DNA from: Sulfuricurvum sp.
GTDB taxonomy: Bacteria > Campylobacterota > Campylobacteria > Campylobacterales > Sulfurimonadaceae
NCBI RefSeq assembly: GCF_028681615.1
Contig: NZ_JAQUHV010000001.1
Span: 248,001 to 312,000 of the forward strand
DNA: 64,000 bases
Direction of reading: 5' to 3'
The notes beneath the pieces were generated by a model, which saw only the letters and a list, made by a program, of their open reading frames with translations, was not told where the DNA came from and did no database searches. A program made the position numbers and the translations under genes. Below, in pieces: positions 1 to 8,464 of the stretch (positions are counted from its first letter, which is position 1; each line of letters begins with the position of its first letter).

Positions 1-2
1 GA

Positions 3-614
3 GAGATCATTTTGAAACGGCGCAGCGCTCAAATGATGGACGGCAGTTCCATCACCGAAGAGCAGTTTCGCCGACTCCTCAATGCTTCACTGTTTTGTCG
101 CGAGACGAGTGATGTTCATTTTGCCCTTTTTGTCCATCGTGTAGAGGGGCTGCCTAAAGGATTGTATACCTACGTCCGAAATACATCCGATTTAGAGTCT
201 CTCAAACAAGCGATGGACACGACGTTTGAATGGAAGGATTACGGAGAAGGGCTGTATCTGCTGCGTGAAGGAGACTATCGCGGAGCGGCTCAGATGATCT
301 CCTGCAATCAAGAGATTGCAAAAGACGGAGCCTTTAGTTTCGGTATGCTTTGCCGCTTTGGAGAATCGCTCGAAACTTACGGTGCCATAGGATACAAAAA
401 TCTCTACCACCAATGCGGTGCCATCGGTCAGATGCTTTATCTCGAGGCAACGTCACTCGGACTTAGCGCAACGGGGATCGGATGCTTTTTAGACGATGAA
501 TTCCATGCTCTGTTAGGCATGCACGACTTGAAATATCAATCGCTTTACCATTTCACGATCGGACGAGCTATTATCGATACCCGTATCATGACGCTTGAAC
601 CTTATACTCATTAA
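3..614 (+). CDS. SagB/ThcOx-type nitroreductase family protein, C-terminal part (5' truncated by window)
   Basis: The frame is already open at the left edge, and the residues before the first possible start (TTG at 12) continue the family pattern, so this is the end of a longer protein. The visible 200 residues match the second nitroreductase-fold half of SagB-type dehydrogenases: a KRRSAQ segment (the usual RRS flavin-contact motif), then a GLPKGLYTY stretch, and a C-terminal SLGLSATGIGCFLDD segment typical of FMN-dependent nitroreductase folds. Such proteins are FMN oxidoreductases; stand-alone double-domain members have no well defined substrate. It ends 53 bases before a histidine kinase on the same strand. 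Family assignment is fairly sure; substrate unknown. Confidence 0.75.
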   Translation, partial: EIILKRRSAQMMDGSSITEEQFRRLLNASLFCRETSDVHFALFVHRVEGLPKGLYTYVRNTSDLESLKQAMDTTFEWKDYGEGLYLLREGDYRGAAQMISCNQEIAKDGAFSFGMLCRFGESLETYGAIGYKNLYHQCGAIGQMLYLEATSLGLSATGIGCFLDDEFHALLGMHDLKYQSLYHFTIGRAIIDTRIMTLEPYTH

Positions 615-667
615 AGGATAACTCCTTTATAATCGACTCTTATTCTGTCGAGTAGAGGAATGGTCTT

Positions 668-2053
668 GTGCACAATGAAATATTTTCAAAAGAGGTAGAC
701 GCACTCTATCGAGCGCTTCCTGTCCCATTGGCAGCAAACCTTTTTAATGCGCTCATTATTATTTTTGTTCTACACGGACACATAGCCGACACCATTCTTG
801 GTCTATGGATGGGCGCAAATATTTTAGTTCTCTTACTCCGTTTCGCAAACTATTATAAATTTCGTTTTTCAACTATCTCTTTACCTATCTCCACCGCCTA
901 TAACTTCTACATGTTCGGTATCATCGCATCAGGTCTCTTATGGGGATCAAGTGCCTTTTATCTTCTTCCGGATTCTGCCAACCACGCAGTGATCTTAATC
1001 ATTATCGTCGGAGGAATGGTCGCCGGTGCAGTCGGATCGAGTTCGTATCGTCCGGAAAGTTACATAGTTTATAATCTACTCGTCCTTACTCCGTTTGCCG
1101 TTCATTTTGTAGTGAACAATGCAGATGCATCATGGCTGATCGGAATTACCATTCTATTATTTTCACTCATGATGATTATCTCAAGTAAAAAATTTCATGC
1201 AAACTTTAGTGAAGTTATCTTATTGCAGCTCAAACAACAAGAATTACTGGATCATCTTAAAGAAGAGAAATACTACACCGAGCATCTCAATGAAAATCTC
1301 CTTCAAGAGATGATCGAAAAAGAGCAATACCAAACCGATCTTATAAAAGCGCTCGAAGAAGCACGCCAAGCTTCTATCGCCAAAGATGCTTTTTTTGCGA
1401 CCATGAGTCATGAACTCCGAACTCCTCTGAATGCAATCATCGGCTTTTCCCAAATTCTAATCCATCGACCCGACACCCCAAAAGAGTTGTCTTCAACCAT
1501 TGAAAAGATATTGCTTTCAGGAAAACATCTTTTAGAGTTGGTCAATACCATCCTCGATTTTTCAAAAATGAAAGCGGGAAAAATGGAACTTCACTACACC
1601 GTTTTTTCAGTATCGGAATTATGTAAAGGGATTTCTATAATCGTTGAACCTCTCGCGAGCAAACGCTCCATTCAGATTCATTATCCTGCACTGAGAGACG
1701 AATCACTGAGAGGAGATCGACAAATGATTCAACAGATCTTGATCAATCTCTTAAGCAATGCAATCAAATTTTCGCCTGATCATGCATCTATTGAAGTGAG
1801 ATATCAGCCGGATTTAGAAAACCGATTTTCTATTTGTGATCACGGAAAAGGGATAGCAAAAGAAAATTTGGAAACTATTTTCGATCCTTTTATTCAAATT
1901 TATGCTCATAATAATGAAAGTTTAAAAGGGACAGTGTTGGGTCTTGCGATTGTCAAAGAGATGGTTCAAGCACACGGTGGCCGTATTTGGGCAGAAAGCA
2001 CGATAGGTGAAGGAAGCTGTTTTTATTTTACCATACCGTCGAATATCACATAA
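668..2053 (+). CDS. Membrane-bound sensor histidine kinase
   Basis: 461 residues starting at GTG. The N-terminal ~190 residues hold about six hydrophobic segments, followed by a coiled linker (about 195-245). A HisKA dimerisation domain follows with the phospho-acceptor motif FFATMSHELRTPLNAIIGFS, then a HATPase_c domain with the N box (NLLSNAIKFS), G1 (CDHGKGIA) and G2 (VLGLAIVKEM) motifs. It should autophosphorylate on the His of the SHELRTP motif and pass phosphate to a response regulator. No receiver domain or response regulator gene is adjacent, so it is an orphan kinase here. Its stop lies 3 bases from the stop of the comF remnant on the other strand. The input signal cannot be read from the sequence. 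Confidence 0.88.
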   Translation: MHNEIFSKEVDALYRALPVPLAANLFNALIIIFVLHGHIADTILGLWMGANILVLLLRFANYYKFRFSTISLPISTAYNFYMFGIIASGLLWGSSAFYLLPDSANHAVILIIIVGGMVAGAVGSSSYRPESYIVYNLLVLTPFAVHFVVNNADASWLIGITILLFSLMMIISSKKFHANFSEVILLQLKQQELLDHLKEEKYYTEHLNENLLQEMIEKEQYQTDLIKALEEARQASIAKDAFFATMSHELRTPLNAIIGFSQILIHRPDTPKELSSTIEKILLSGKHLLELVNTILDFSKMKAGKMELHYTVFSVSELCKGISIIVEPLASKRSIQIHYPALRDESLRGDRQMIQQILINLLSNAIKFSPDHASIEVRYQPDLENRFSICDHGKGIAKENLETIFDPFIQIYAHNNESLKGTVLGLAIVKEMVQAHGGRIWAESTIGEGSCFYFTIPSNIT

Positions 2054-2056
2054 GTG

Positions 2057-2155
2057 TCATCTGTTTTCTGCATCGCTTAGAGTAAGGCAAAAAAGCACTT
2101 TTTTTCCCTGTGCATGGAGAATCTCGGCAGCTTCGCTCAGTGTTGTCCCCGTAGT
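2057..2155 (-). pseudogene. comF: comF, 3' fragment (separated by transposon)
   Basis: Reading the minus strand from 2155 to the TGA at 2057-2059 gives TTGTTLSEAAEILHAQ and then a short tail ending in LSDAENR. TTGTTL is the second half of the PRPP-loop motif of ComF-type phosphoribosyltransferases (VDDIVTTGTTL). The first half, VILVDDIV, ends the ComF fragment at 12738-13213, over 10 kb away on the same strand. Joined, the halves give about 190 residues, normal for campylobacterotal ComF. This piece has no start codon or ribosome site of its own and should be non-functional. Confidence 0.88.
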
Positions 2156-2181
2156 AAAGCCGGGTTTAAAATTTTAACAAA

Positions 2182-2253
2182 AGTCATATTATCTATTTTC
2201 TCCCCTATTTTAGGGATTTTTAGAAGATTATGTATTAATCAATAAGTATCATA
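2182..2253 (+). repeat. Left subterminal inverted repeat of the transposon
   Basis: Two blocks match the right end in inverted orientation: AGTCATATTAT at 2182-2192 and CAATAAGTATCATA at 2240-2253, with an ATTTTAGG-like block between them. The spacing of the outer and inner blocks is slightly longer here than at the right end. They are the likely binding sites of the recombinases. Confidence 0.75.
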
Positions 2254-2266
2254 CTATTTTACTATT

Positions 2267-2325
2267 GAAGTATGATTAAGAATTGACGCTTATACCATTT
2301 AATCATTAACAGGAAGTATGATTAA
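2267..2325 (+). repeat. Direct repeats GAAGTATGATTAA inside the left end
   Basis: GAAGTATGATTAA occurs at 2267-2279 and again at 2313-2325, 46 bases apart. The core AGTATGAT resembles the AGTATCAT of the inner inverted-repeat block, so these may be further recombinase or regulator binding sites. The region 2156-2373 otherwise has no gene. Confidence 0.6.
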
Positions 2326-2373
2326 TGATCATAAAATCAATGAATGTTTACTGTTCTTCAAATACGGTTGTTT

Positions 2374-2700
2374 TCATTTGAGAAGCCAAGCATAACCGTT
2401 TTCAGTTAAGATCAGTGTACTGTCTAATTCTCGCCGGATAAAATATCCATCCTCGACAATCTTGGCAATGGCTTGCTCTATTGCAACATTGACATCATCA
2501 CTGGCATTAGCCTCGATACTTATCATAGGAATAGAAATCTGATGGAAAATTTCACGATCTATAAAAGCATGGCCTACCTCCTTCCTGTCTTCAATACAAT
2601 ACTTTTTTATTCTAAGCAAGGCTTCTGAAGTTAGTTTGTCGACCGGTGACGGTTTTGGTTGATTCGCTATTTGTTTTTTTAACTCATCTATTACACCCAT
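2374..2700 (-). CDS. Small protein of unknown function (transposon cargo)
   Basis: 108 residues, not recognised. The N-terminal half is charged and helical in character (MGVIDELKKQIANQ, then LTSEALLRIKKYC). The C-terminal half alternates in a way that suggests a small helix plus beta hairpin (AIAKIVEDGYFIRRELDSTLILTENGYAWLLK), reminiscent of a winged-helix end; this is only an impression. It begins 4 bases after the GNAT gene stop and is the last gene of the operon 4657-2374, so it probably works with the GNAT and zinc-ribbon proteins. Confidence 0.65.
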   Translation of the reverse strand: MGVIDELKKQIANQPKPSPVDKLTSEALLRIKKYCIEDRKEVGHAFIDREIFHQISIPMISIEANASDDVNVAIEQAIAKIVEDGYFIRRELDSTLILTENGYAWLLK

Positions 2701-2704
2701 AGTG

Positions 2705-3442
2705 TTATATCCCCTTTTGATTGTTAATGTCGTTAATATTTATACTGTAGGTATCCGGCTTGCCAAGTCGTCTGGATGGCCTGAAAAATTCGCTCGTATG
2801 TGCCATAGAGCGAAAGAACGCCTTACTGTCATCCGTAAACGCATCGATCTCAATATAAAAATTATCAGGATAGATGGAAACCTCTTTGCAGAAAGATCGG
2901 AATAGATCTTTTCCGACTCCTCTACGCTTGGTCCTTGCATAAATAGTATCTAGAATAATACAATCCTCTTCGACGACATACGACAGTACACCATCGGGAA
3001 CATCAATCCAATGCAATTTATCATATCTGTATTGATCAATTAGCGGAAATTCATTACGGCCATCGCCTTCATAGGCGGAACTATAGGCCTCCACCATCGC
3101 AGATACTCTGAGACTTGGCAATAGATAAAAAGGGGTTTTGAATTCATTGTCAGCAAAGTTCTTCTCAAAATCACTATTACCTAGAATAGTCACGAGTGTC
3201 TCACGATCAGGGTAAACCCACTCTGCCATGACTTCATCGTTATCCGACACAACAAACTTTTTTTCTTTCAAGGCTATCATCGCTGATTCTCTTGAAATAT
3301 ATACATGTTTCTCTTCAAAATAATCAGTGAACTTTTCTATGGTATGCTTGAGCCCGTAAGGGGTACATAGCATTTTATTCCCATGCACCATAAAGAGTCC
3401 AATGCACTTTTTGGCAATTTCTATTTGTTCTGCATCATACAT
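2705..3442 (-). CDS. GNAT-family N-acetyltransferase-like protein (transposon cargo)
   Basis: 245 residues. The C-terminal half looks like a GNAT fold: a beta strand ending VEEDCIILDTIYA followed by the acetyl-CoA pyrophosphate-binding signature RRGVGKDLFRSF (R/Q-x-x-G-x-G/A pattern) around residues 168-180, then a helix and a strand with YIEIDAFTDDSKAFF. The N-terminal ~90 residues are not recognised and may be a substrate or partner domain. A good ribosome site (AAAAAGG) precedes the ATG. It sits 12 bases after the zinc-ribbon gene and 4 before the 108-aa gene. The target is unknown; GNAT proteins in mobile cargo can be toxins, modifiers or resistance enzymes. Confidence 0.7.
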   Translation of the reverse strand: MYDAEQIEIAKKCIGLFMVHGNKMLCTPYGLKHTIEKFTDYFEEKHVYISRESAMIALKEKKFVVSDNDEVMAEWVYPDRETLVTILGNSDFEKNFADNEFKTPFYLLPSLRVSAMVEAYSSAYEGDGRNEFPLIDQYRYDKLHWIDVPDGVLSYVVEEDCIILDTIYARTKRRGVGKDLFRSFCKEVSIYPDNFYIEIDAFTDDSKAFFRSMAHTSEFFRPSRRLGKPDTYSININDINNQKGI

Positions 3443-3454
3443 ACAATACCTTTT

Positions 3455-4657
3455 TTATCCCTTTTCGTGCATGGCGAACGCCTCTACTGGAATCACCATA
3501 TCAATAGCTTTATCCCCCATCTTGAGGACCAGATCATAAAACATCCCAGCATAAATACTTCTTGGAAGATTGTAGTTTCTGCTATACCCTTTCACGTCCC
3601 ATCCTTCAGCCACAGCACGGTCCATATCACGCTGCATGGAGCCTGGAATTGAATTGAGTGCATGCTGTTTGGTAACACGATCCTTCTGGTAGTAAGCTGC
3701 CGCATTCTTGGCAGCTCTCCAAATAAAATTAAACATCTGCGAAACGGAAAAACGCTTCAATCCCTCATAAATTACAGCTTTTGTTTTTGGACCAATGTCA
3801 TCGGGAAGATTATATTCATGAAGATGATAGACAAGATATTCAAAACATTCCGCCTGTGCTATCTCCAACCATTGATCATACATAATGACCGGATGCGTAT
3901 TACTCAAATCCGGATTTGTGAGCGCCGTTACCCCTCCAAAATCATCAACAAGATTGAGCCTGTATGTTGTTTTTAGGGGGACATATCGGGTGATTTCCCC
4001 GTCTTCGATAGTAAAACATGATTCTTTGCTGTCTTCGCCAAAACGAATCCAATTGGATCTTTTTAGAGTAGAGATGATTTTAATGCTCATGTCTGGTGTA
4101 GGTGAAAGCTTATTTTTTTGTTCCAAAAACACTGGTTTGATCAATTCAAGATCGTGCTCGCTCTGGCCGCTTCTAAGAAGTGCAGCTATCATCAATTTGG
4201 TGTATTCTGAGGTTGCCTCGTATTCGGCATTTGATTTTGCATGCTCAATTGATGTTGAAATGTCATTATTTAAGATGTCTTCAAAATAGTTCTGGCATTC
4301 AGCACAGTCGCATTTTAAGTTGGGATTTTTTGGATCTATTTTATGGCCACACTGATAGCATTCCCGAATCATTTTCACATAAATATTTCCATCTTTTTCA
4401 GATTTAGAACCAACCGAAAATGCAAGTTCAACGCAGTATGGACACATATGTTGGCTCGTGAAATATGGAAGGCATGAAGCAAATTTGTTGACACTAACTT
4501 TTACATCATATTCCTTTAAAAGATGTGTTACTTTTTCACCATCATAATACCTGTGAATCAGATTAGTAAAATCTACCTCACCAAGATGCTCAAAGACATG
4601 ATTGCGGAGTGGGTATATAGGTTTTGGTTTTTCTGGATATAAATATGTTGTTTCCAA
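3455..4657 (-). CDS. Zinc-ribbon protein of unknown function (transposon cargo)
   Basis: 400 residues, no family recognised. Residues about 60-125 contain paired cysteines in the order CPYC, CYQCG and CDCAEC, which should bind one or two zinc ions and suggests nucleic acid or protein contact. The remaining ~270 residues look mostly helical, with several aromatic patches (WIRFGED, MFNFIWRAAKNAAAYY) and no enzyme motif I can name. It is first in a three-gene operon running away from the ParA/HEPN pair, sharing a 279-base divergent intergenic region with it. I considered TniQ-like targeting proteins but see no convincing similarity. Confidence 0.7.
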   Translation of the reverse strand: METTYLYPEKPKPIYPLRNHVFEHLGEVDFTNLIHRYYDGEKVTHLLKEYDVKVSVNKFASCLPYFTSQHMCPYCVELAFSVGSKSEKDGNIYVKMIRECYQCGHKIDPKNPNLKCDCAECQNYFEDILNNDISTSIEHAKSNAEYEATSEYTKLMIAALLRSGQSEHDLELIKPVFLEQKNKLSPTPDMSIKIISTLKRSNWIRFGEDSKESCFTIEDGEITRYVPLKTTYRLNLVDDFGGVTALTNPDLSNTHPVIMYDQWLEIAQAECFEYLVYHLHEYNLPDDIGPKTKAVIYEGLKRFSVSQMFNFIWRAAKNAAAYYQKDRVTKQHALNSIPGSMQRDMDRAVAEGWDVKGYSRNYNLPRSIYAGMFYDLVLKMGDKAIDMVIPVEAFAMHEKG

Positions 4658-4835
4658 ATAAATCCCCTTAATTTTTGTTCAAAGCAACAAGTACAATAAA
4701 ATACATAATATAATGATATGAAAACTACAAAAAGCATCATTTTTTAAATAAGCCCATTATATTTTCACGTGAGAGAATGAATGTTTTCAAAAATCTAATG
4801 ATATGCACCCACCCTAAGACCATAAGTATATTATT

Positions 4836-4910
4836 ATTTGACAATAATTTGCTCTGACACAAACTCTCCATATAATTTATATTGTCAAATATTGTTTATC
4901 TTGATATTAT
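4836..4910 (+). promoter_or_regulatory. Promoter and operator-like inverted repeat for the ParA-HEPN operon
   Basis: TTGTCA (4882-4887), a 17-base spacer and TATTAT (4905-4910) form a good sigma-70 promoter about 27 bases before the parA-like ATG. An exact 11-base inverted repeat, ATTTGACAATA (4836-4846) and TATTGTCAAAT (4880-4890), overlaps the -35 box. This is the geometry of a repressor operator, so the operon is probably controlled, perhaps by its own ParA-like product or an element-encoded regulator. Confidence 0.65.
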
Positions 4911-4936
4911 ATGTGATTTTTATTAAGGCGCTTACT

Positions 4937-5947
4937 ATGGCAAAAATTATTTCAATGTTTAATCACAAAGGTGGTGTGAGTAAAACAACATCAACTTATC
5001 ATCTCGGCTGGATGCTTGCCAACATGGGAAACAAAGTCATTCTTATCGATGCTGATTCACAGTGCAATTTGACAAATATCGTTTTAGGTGATGATGGTTT
5101 TGAAGAATATTATGCCAATGATGGAGCTAATCTAAAAAGTGCAATAGCCCCCGTATTTGAAAATGAGCCTGTTCCCATACAGGCTTTTGAATGCTTACAG
5201 GTAAAAACGAACGAAAACCTTTTGCTTATCCCTGGTTCATTTGAATTGTCTGAATATGAGGTATCACTAGCTGTATCATTTACTATGTCTGAGTCTTTTA
5301 GCGCTGTAAAAAACTTGCCAGGTTCACTTTTTAAATTAATGGAAACAACAGCACTTAGATATGAAGCAGATTATATACTGGTTGATCTAAACCCGAGTCT
5401 TAGCGCTTTTAACCAGCTATTTATTTGCTCAAGTGATTATTTTATTGTACCTGCATCACCCGATAAATTTTCAATCCTAGCATTGAGATCATTGGCAAAT
5501 ATATTACCTAAATGGGAATCCTGGGCGATAAGAGCCAGAGAAGCATTTTCTAATGTGACATATCCCCTACCTGATAAAAAACCAAAGTTTCTTGGAACAA
5601 TTATGCAACGCTTTAATATTCGTTCGGGTAGACCAACTCAGGCCAATCAAAGAGTAATCGATCAATTTGATGAGGTAATTACAGCATCGTTTGTTCCTGC
5701 CATGGCCACAAAAGACATGCTACTAAATAGCTATGAGGGTATAGAAAATTATAGTTTGGGACAAGTGCCAGATTTTCAAACTTTAAATGCCCAGTATCAA
5801 CAACATGGTTATCCAATTTTTGCTTTAACAGATGAGATGTTTGGGGTCACAGGAGTAGTCCGAGATCAGTATAGAGACACGCGCGCGAGATTTAATACTC
5901 TGTATACCAACATGGCAACGAAAATAGAACAATTAACAAATGCTTGA
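4937..5947 (+). CDS. ParA/MinD-superfamily ATPase, paired with HEPN protein (transposon cargo)
   Basis: 336 residues from ATG 4937, chosen because the promoter lies inside the longer open frame that begins at 4838, and because AAGG stands 8 bases upstream. The Walker A motif is KGGVSKTT at residues 11-18, with Ser where partition ATPases usually have Gly. VILIDADSQCNLT follows (Walker A'), and DYILVDLNPSLSAFNQL gives the Walker B region. The size exceeds a minimal ParA, with an extra C-terminal ~100 residues. No ParB or centromere-like gene follows. Instead the stop overlaps the HEPN gene start by 8 nt, so the two are translationally coupled. The ATPase may sense a trigger or control the HEPN partner; that role is inferred from pairing only. 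Confidence 0.85.
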   Translation: MAKIISMFNHKGGVSKTTSTYHLGWMLANMGNKVILIDADSQCNLTNIVLGDDGFEEYYANDGANLKSAIAPVFENEPVPIQAFECLQVKTNENLLLIPGSFELSEYEVSLAVSFTMSESFSAVKNLPGSLFKLMETTALRYEADYILVDLNPSLSAFNQLFICSSDYFIVPASPDKFSILALRSLANILPKWESWAIRAREAFSNVTYPLPDKKPKFLGTIMQRFNIRSGRPTQANQRVIDQFDEVITASFVPAMATKDMLLNSYEGIENYSLGQVPDFQTLNAQYQQHGYPIFALTDEMFGVTGVVRDQYRDTRARFNTLYTNMATKIEQLTNA

Positions 5948-6518
5948 AAATCCACTTAAACAATATCGTTTAAACCTGTCAAGTGTACAGGATTTAGAAG
6001 CGGTTTATATAGCATTAGAAGCTTTGACCACAAACGTAGTCCCAAAGGGTGAGTTATTGAGAGCCGAGCTTGTAGCAATGGTCAGTGCACTTGATACATA
6101 TGTGCATGATATTGTCAGAGAAGGCTTAAAGCATCAATATACTAATGGCACACACAATATGCATCTTAACCACATAATCAGCACCAATCAGATTACATCA
6201 AGTACAAGCTTAGACAATAAAATACGAGAGATAAATGGGTATAAAAGTTTTCAAGCTCCAAAAAAAATAAAGGCCGCATTTGAACAGATTGGGATTCTTG
6301 ATATTTGGGCAAAGGTTGAAACAGCATTACCTAATGCAGAAGACACAGTAAGCCGTATTGTTGATAGACGTAATTTGATTGCCCACGAAAGCGACATTAA
6401 TCCAGCTAATGGTTTAGGCGAAAAATGGCCCATCACATTACCTCATGTCCAGCAAGTAGTAACAAATATTGATCGAATAGTTAATATCCTTGATTCCATA
6501 GCACAACAAGAACTATAG
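5940..6518 (+). CDS. HEPN-domain protein (RiboL-PSP-HEPN-like), predicted RNase
   Basis: 192 helical residues. The C-terminal third carries RNLIAH (Arg144 to His149), the R-x4-6-H motif that forms the active site of HEPN ribonucleases, in the context IVDRRNLIAHESD, as in the RiboL-PSP/MAE_28990-type HEPN families. HEPN proteins commonly act as RNases in toxin-antitoxin and phage-defence systems. The start overlaps the ParA-like stop in an 8-nt junction (ATGCTTGA). No antitoxin such as MNT is adjacent, so the ParA-like ATPase may be the controlling partner. Domain call is good; biological role is inference. Confidence 0.78.
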   Translation: MLENPLKQYRLNLSSVQDLEAVYIALEALTTNVVPKGELLRAELVAMVSALDTYVHDIVREGLKHQYTNGTHNMHLNHIISTNQITSSTSLDNKIREINGYKSFQAPKKIKAAFEQIGILDIWAKVETALPNAEDTVSRIVDRRNLIAHESDINPANGLGEKWPITLPHVQQVVTNIDRIVNILDSIAQQEL

Positions 6519-6603
6519 ATAAAAAATATTCGCATGCTGCACAAAATCCAATGCATAAGTGTTTTAAAGCGATTCCCTTAATATAAATTACATATAGTAA
6601 ATA

Positions 6604-7998
6604 CTAATAATCTACCGCAAACCCCTGTTTTATAGCAAATTTGATCATATCATACTTCTCCTCATCAAATTCATACCCAAATTCCTCAAGAGCTTTCTCT
6701 AGTAATAATGATTGAACGCTTTTATTATATTGAATAGCAAGAGGAGTCAGCACCATCATATTTCCATGCTTACTCTCTTTTCGAGGTTGGAGCTTATACG
6801 CTGTCATTGTATATCTGAGTGTGCTTTGAGGGCTTGCATGACCTAGTTTATTCATCAACACACCCATAATCATCGGGTGCGGTTCAGCACCAATAATGCC
6901 AAGGGCTATTTTGTTCTCCTCTGAGAGCTTGATAACAAGCCAGGTTGCACAGGTATGTCGTAGATGATGCGGTGTTATGGGGTTATGGATTCTATGCATG
7001 GCCCTAGACGCTTCTTTGAATGCTCTTTGAACATCCCGATAGAATATTTTTTTACCATCTTCTCGCAACCACAAGGGCTCATCATCGCCATTCCAATCCT
7101 CTTGATAGTGTTGTAGCCGTTTGTTGTAGTGGCTTGCACGATAGAGCTTTTGAATCTCATGAACTGTATTGAGGGAGATTTCGCATACCTTGGTCTCGCC
7201 TCCCTTGTTGGTATATTTGACAGGAATATCGTCATGAAGGTTTTTCCCTCCCATATTCAAGTGCTTCATCCACCCTGAAAAAATGCTCATGTCGAACTCC
7301 AAAGCTGCATCAACCCTCAATCCGGTGTCTACCATAAGCAATGCTATCACCTCATAGACGATATCAATCTCACGCAGTCGTGTTCTAAATGCTTCAAACT
7401 CCAGCTTGGATAGAGCGGGATAATAAAGCTTCCTGGGCGATGGGCGGACCATCAGATTCCATCTCTCAACCATCTTGAACCGTTCTCCATGACGGGTTCC
7501 GTTGACATGCTGTAAGAAAGCATCTGGTAACCAAGCCTTGACAATCTTAGTCCCCATCACCATGCGGGTATTTGCTTCCATCCAGCGCTGATGTTTAAAG
7601 AACTTCATCCATACCGAAAGCTTTTGATTCATGGTGTCGTTCTCGATCGGCTCATGGTCGTAGTAGTCATAGTCGGCGTTGTTACTCATATCCCAACATA
7701 GCATACGGTTTCGGATGATACGGATATCCTCTTCTTCGGCTTCTGACCACTTCAATCCCAATAAGTCAAGCTCACGGTAGAGTTCGATGATCTTGTATGC
7801 TCTACCAATATGGGTCATTTTCCCAGAGACGCTTCCGCTTTTTCCACCATTTCTCGCTTCATAGACTAGAAATGAGAAAGATGGAAGATCCAATTCATTG
7901 TCGATATAGATGATGGTTATCTTGCGTTTTTGCAAGCTTGGATGAAATATCTGCCGCGTCTCATACTGACGCTTTATAGGTGATCGTTCTTCAGCCAT
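6604..7998 (-). CDS. Tyrosine recombinase, last gene of the transposition operon
   Basis: 464 residues from ATG 7998; this start makes an 8-nt overlap (ATGGCTGA) with the preceding gene, like the other junctions in the operon. The longer frame to 8037 is less likely. Catalytic signs of tyrosine recombinases are present in order: Arg I in VDTGLRVDAALEF, the HxxR motif in TPHHLRHTCATWL, a histidine in KLGHASPQSTLRYT and the nucleophile Tyr in that same stretch. It would cut and rejoin element ends with the two other recombinases. It is convergent with the HEPN gene, 85 bases apart. Confidence 0.88.
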   Translation of the reverse strand: MAEERSPIKRQYETRQIFHPSLQKRKITIIYIDNELDLPSFSFLVYEARNGGKSGSVSGKMTHIGRAYKIIELYRELDLLGLKWSEAEEEDIRIIRNRMLCWDMSNNADYDYYDHEPIENDTMNQKLSVWMKFFKHQRWMEANTRMVMGTKIVKAWLPDAFLQHVNGTRHGERFKMVERWNLMVRPSPRKLYYPALSKLEFEAFRTRLREIDIVYEVIALLMVDTGLRVDAALEFDMSIFSGWMKHLNMGGKNLHDDIPVKYTNKGGETKVCEISLNTVHEIQKLYRASHYNKRLQHYQEDWNGDDEPLWLREDGKKIFYRDVQRAFKEASRAMHRIHNPITPHHLRHTCATWLVIKLSEENKIALGIIGAEPHPMIMGVLMNKLGHASPQSTLRYTMTAYKLQPRKESKHGNMMVLTPLAIQYNKSVQSLLLEKALEEFGYEFDEEKYDMIKFAIKQGFAVDY

Positions 7999-8464
7999 GT
8001 TCATACTTCCGTCTGAGCCTATACACTTCATCTGCATAAATACTCCGTTCTTCTTCTATCTGCTGAATGATCCGGTCTTTGTTTTCAAGCCTTGCTTGAA
8101 GCTCATGGACTTTCTCTTGAAGGAGAATAACGGCGGCCTCCGCACTGGCAAGCTTGGAATCAAAACTTTTTAGCTTCTCTTTGCTCCGGTTTCCAGCTTT
8201 TTCCGTATCGGCTTTGAACTCTTTGATAAAGGTATTGACCGCTTCTACGATAGGGGTGTAAACCGATCCTTTGGCTTTTGTATAGACGCTCTTTTCCCCG
8301 ATATCGGTACCAAACTCTTTCATCCGTTCATCTTGATTGGCCAATTCGATGACCGCTTTCATACTGACAAGGTTTTTTCTCTTAGACTCATTTTTGAGGG
8401 TTTCAAAGGCATCCCATAAGCACTGTGCCTTTGTCTGCCGCTCATGTAAGCTGATATTAGCCAT
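7991..8464 (-). CDS. Coiled-coil TnpC-like accessory protein of the transposition operon
   Basis: 157 residues from ATG 8464, which overlaps the upstream recombinase stop by 8 nt (ATGGCTAA); the frame is open further up but that would lie deep inside the recombinase gene. The C-terminal half is a long heptad-like helix (KLASAEAAVILLQEKVHELQ onward to the end) rich in Glu, Lys and Arg. The N-terminal half is basic with an EFGTDIGEKSVYTKAKG segment. Its place between recombinase genes, small size and coiled coil match TnpC of Tn554-type elements, which influences insertion efficiency and orientation. Sequence homology itself is not proven here. Confidence 0.75.
   Translation of the reverse strand: MANISLHERQTKAQCLWDAFETLKNESKRKNLVSMKAVIELANQDERMKEFGTDIGEKSVYTKAKGSVYTPIVEAVNTFIKEFKADTEKAGNRSKEKLKSFDSKLASAEAAVILLQEKVHELQARLENKDRIIQQIEEERSIYADEVYRLRRKYEHG

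Noticed and set aside
4838-4936. Upstream extension of the ParA-like protein from 4838
   Set aside because: This stretch contains the promoter and operator repeat, and the family Walker A begins about ten residues after the ATG at 4937.
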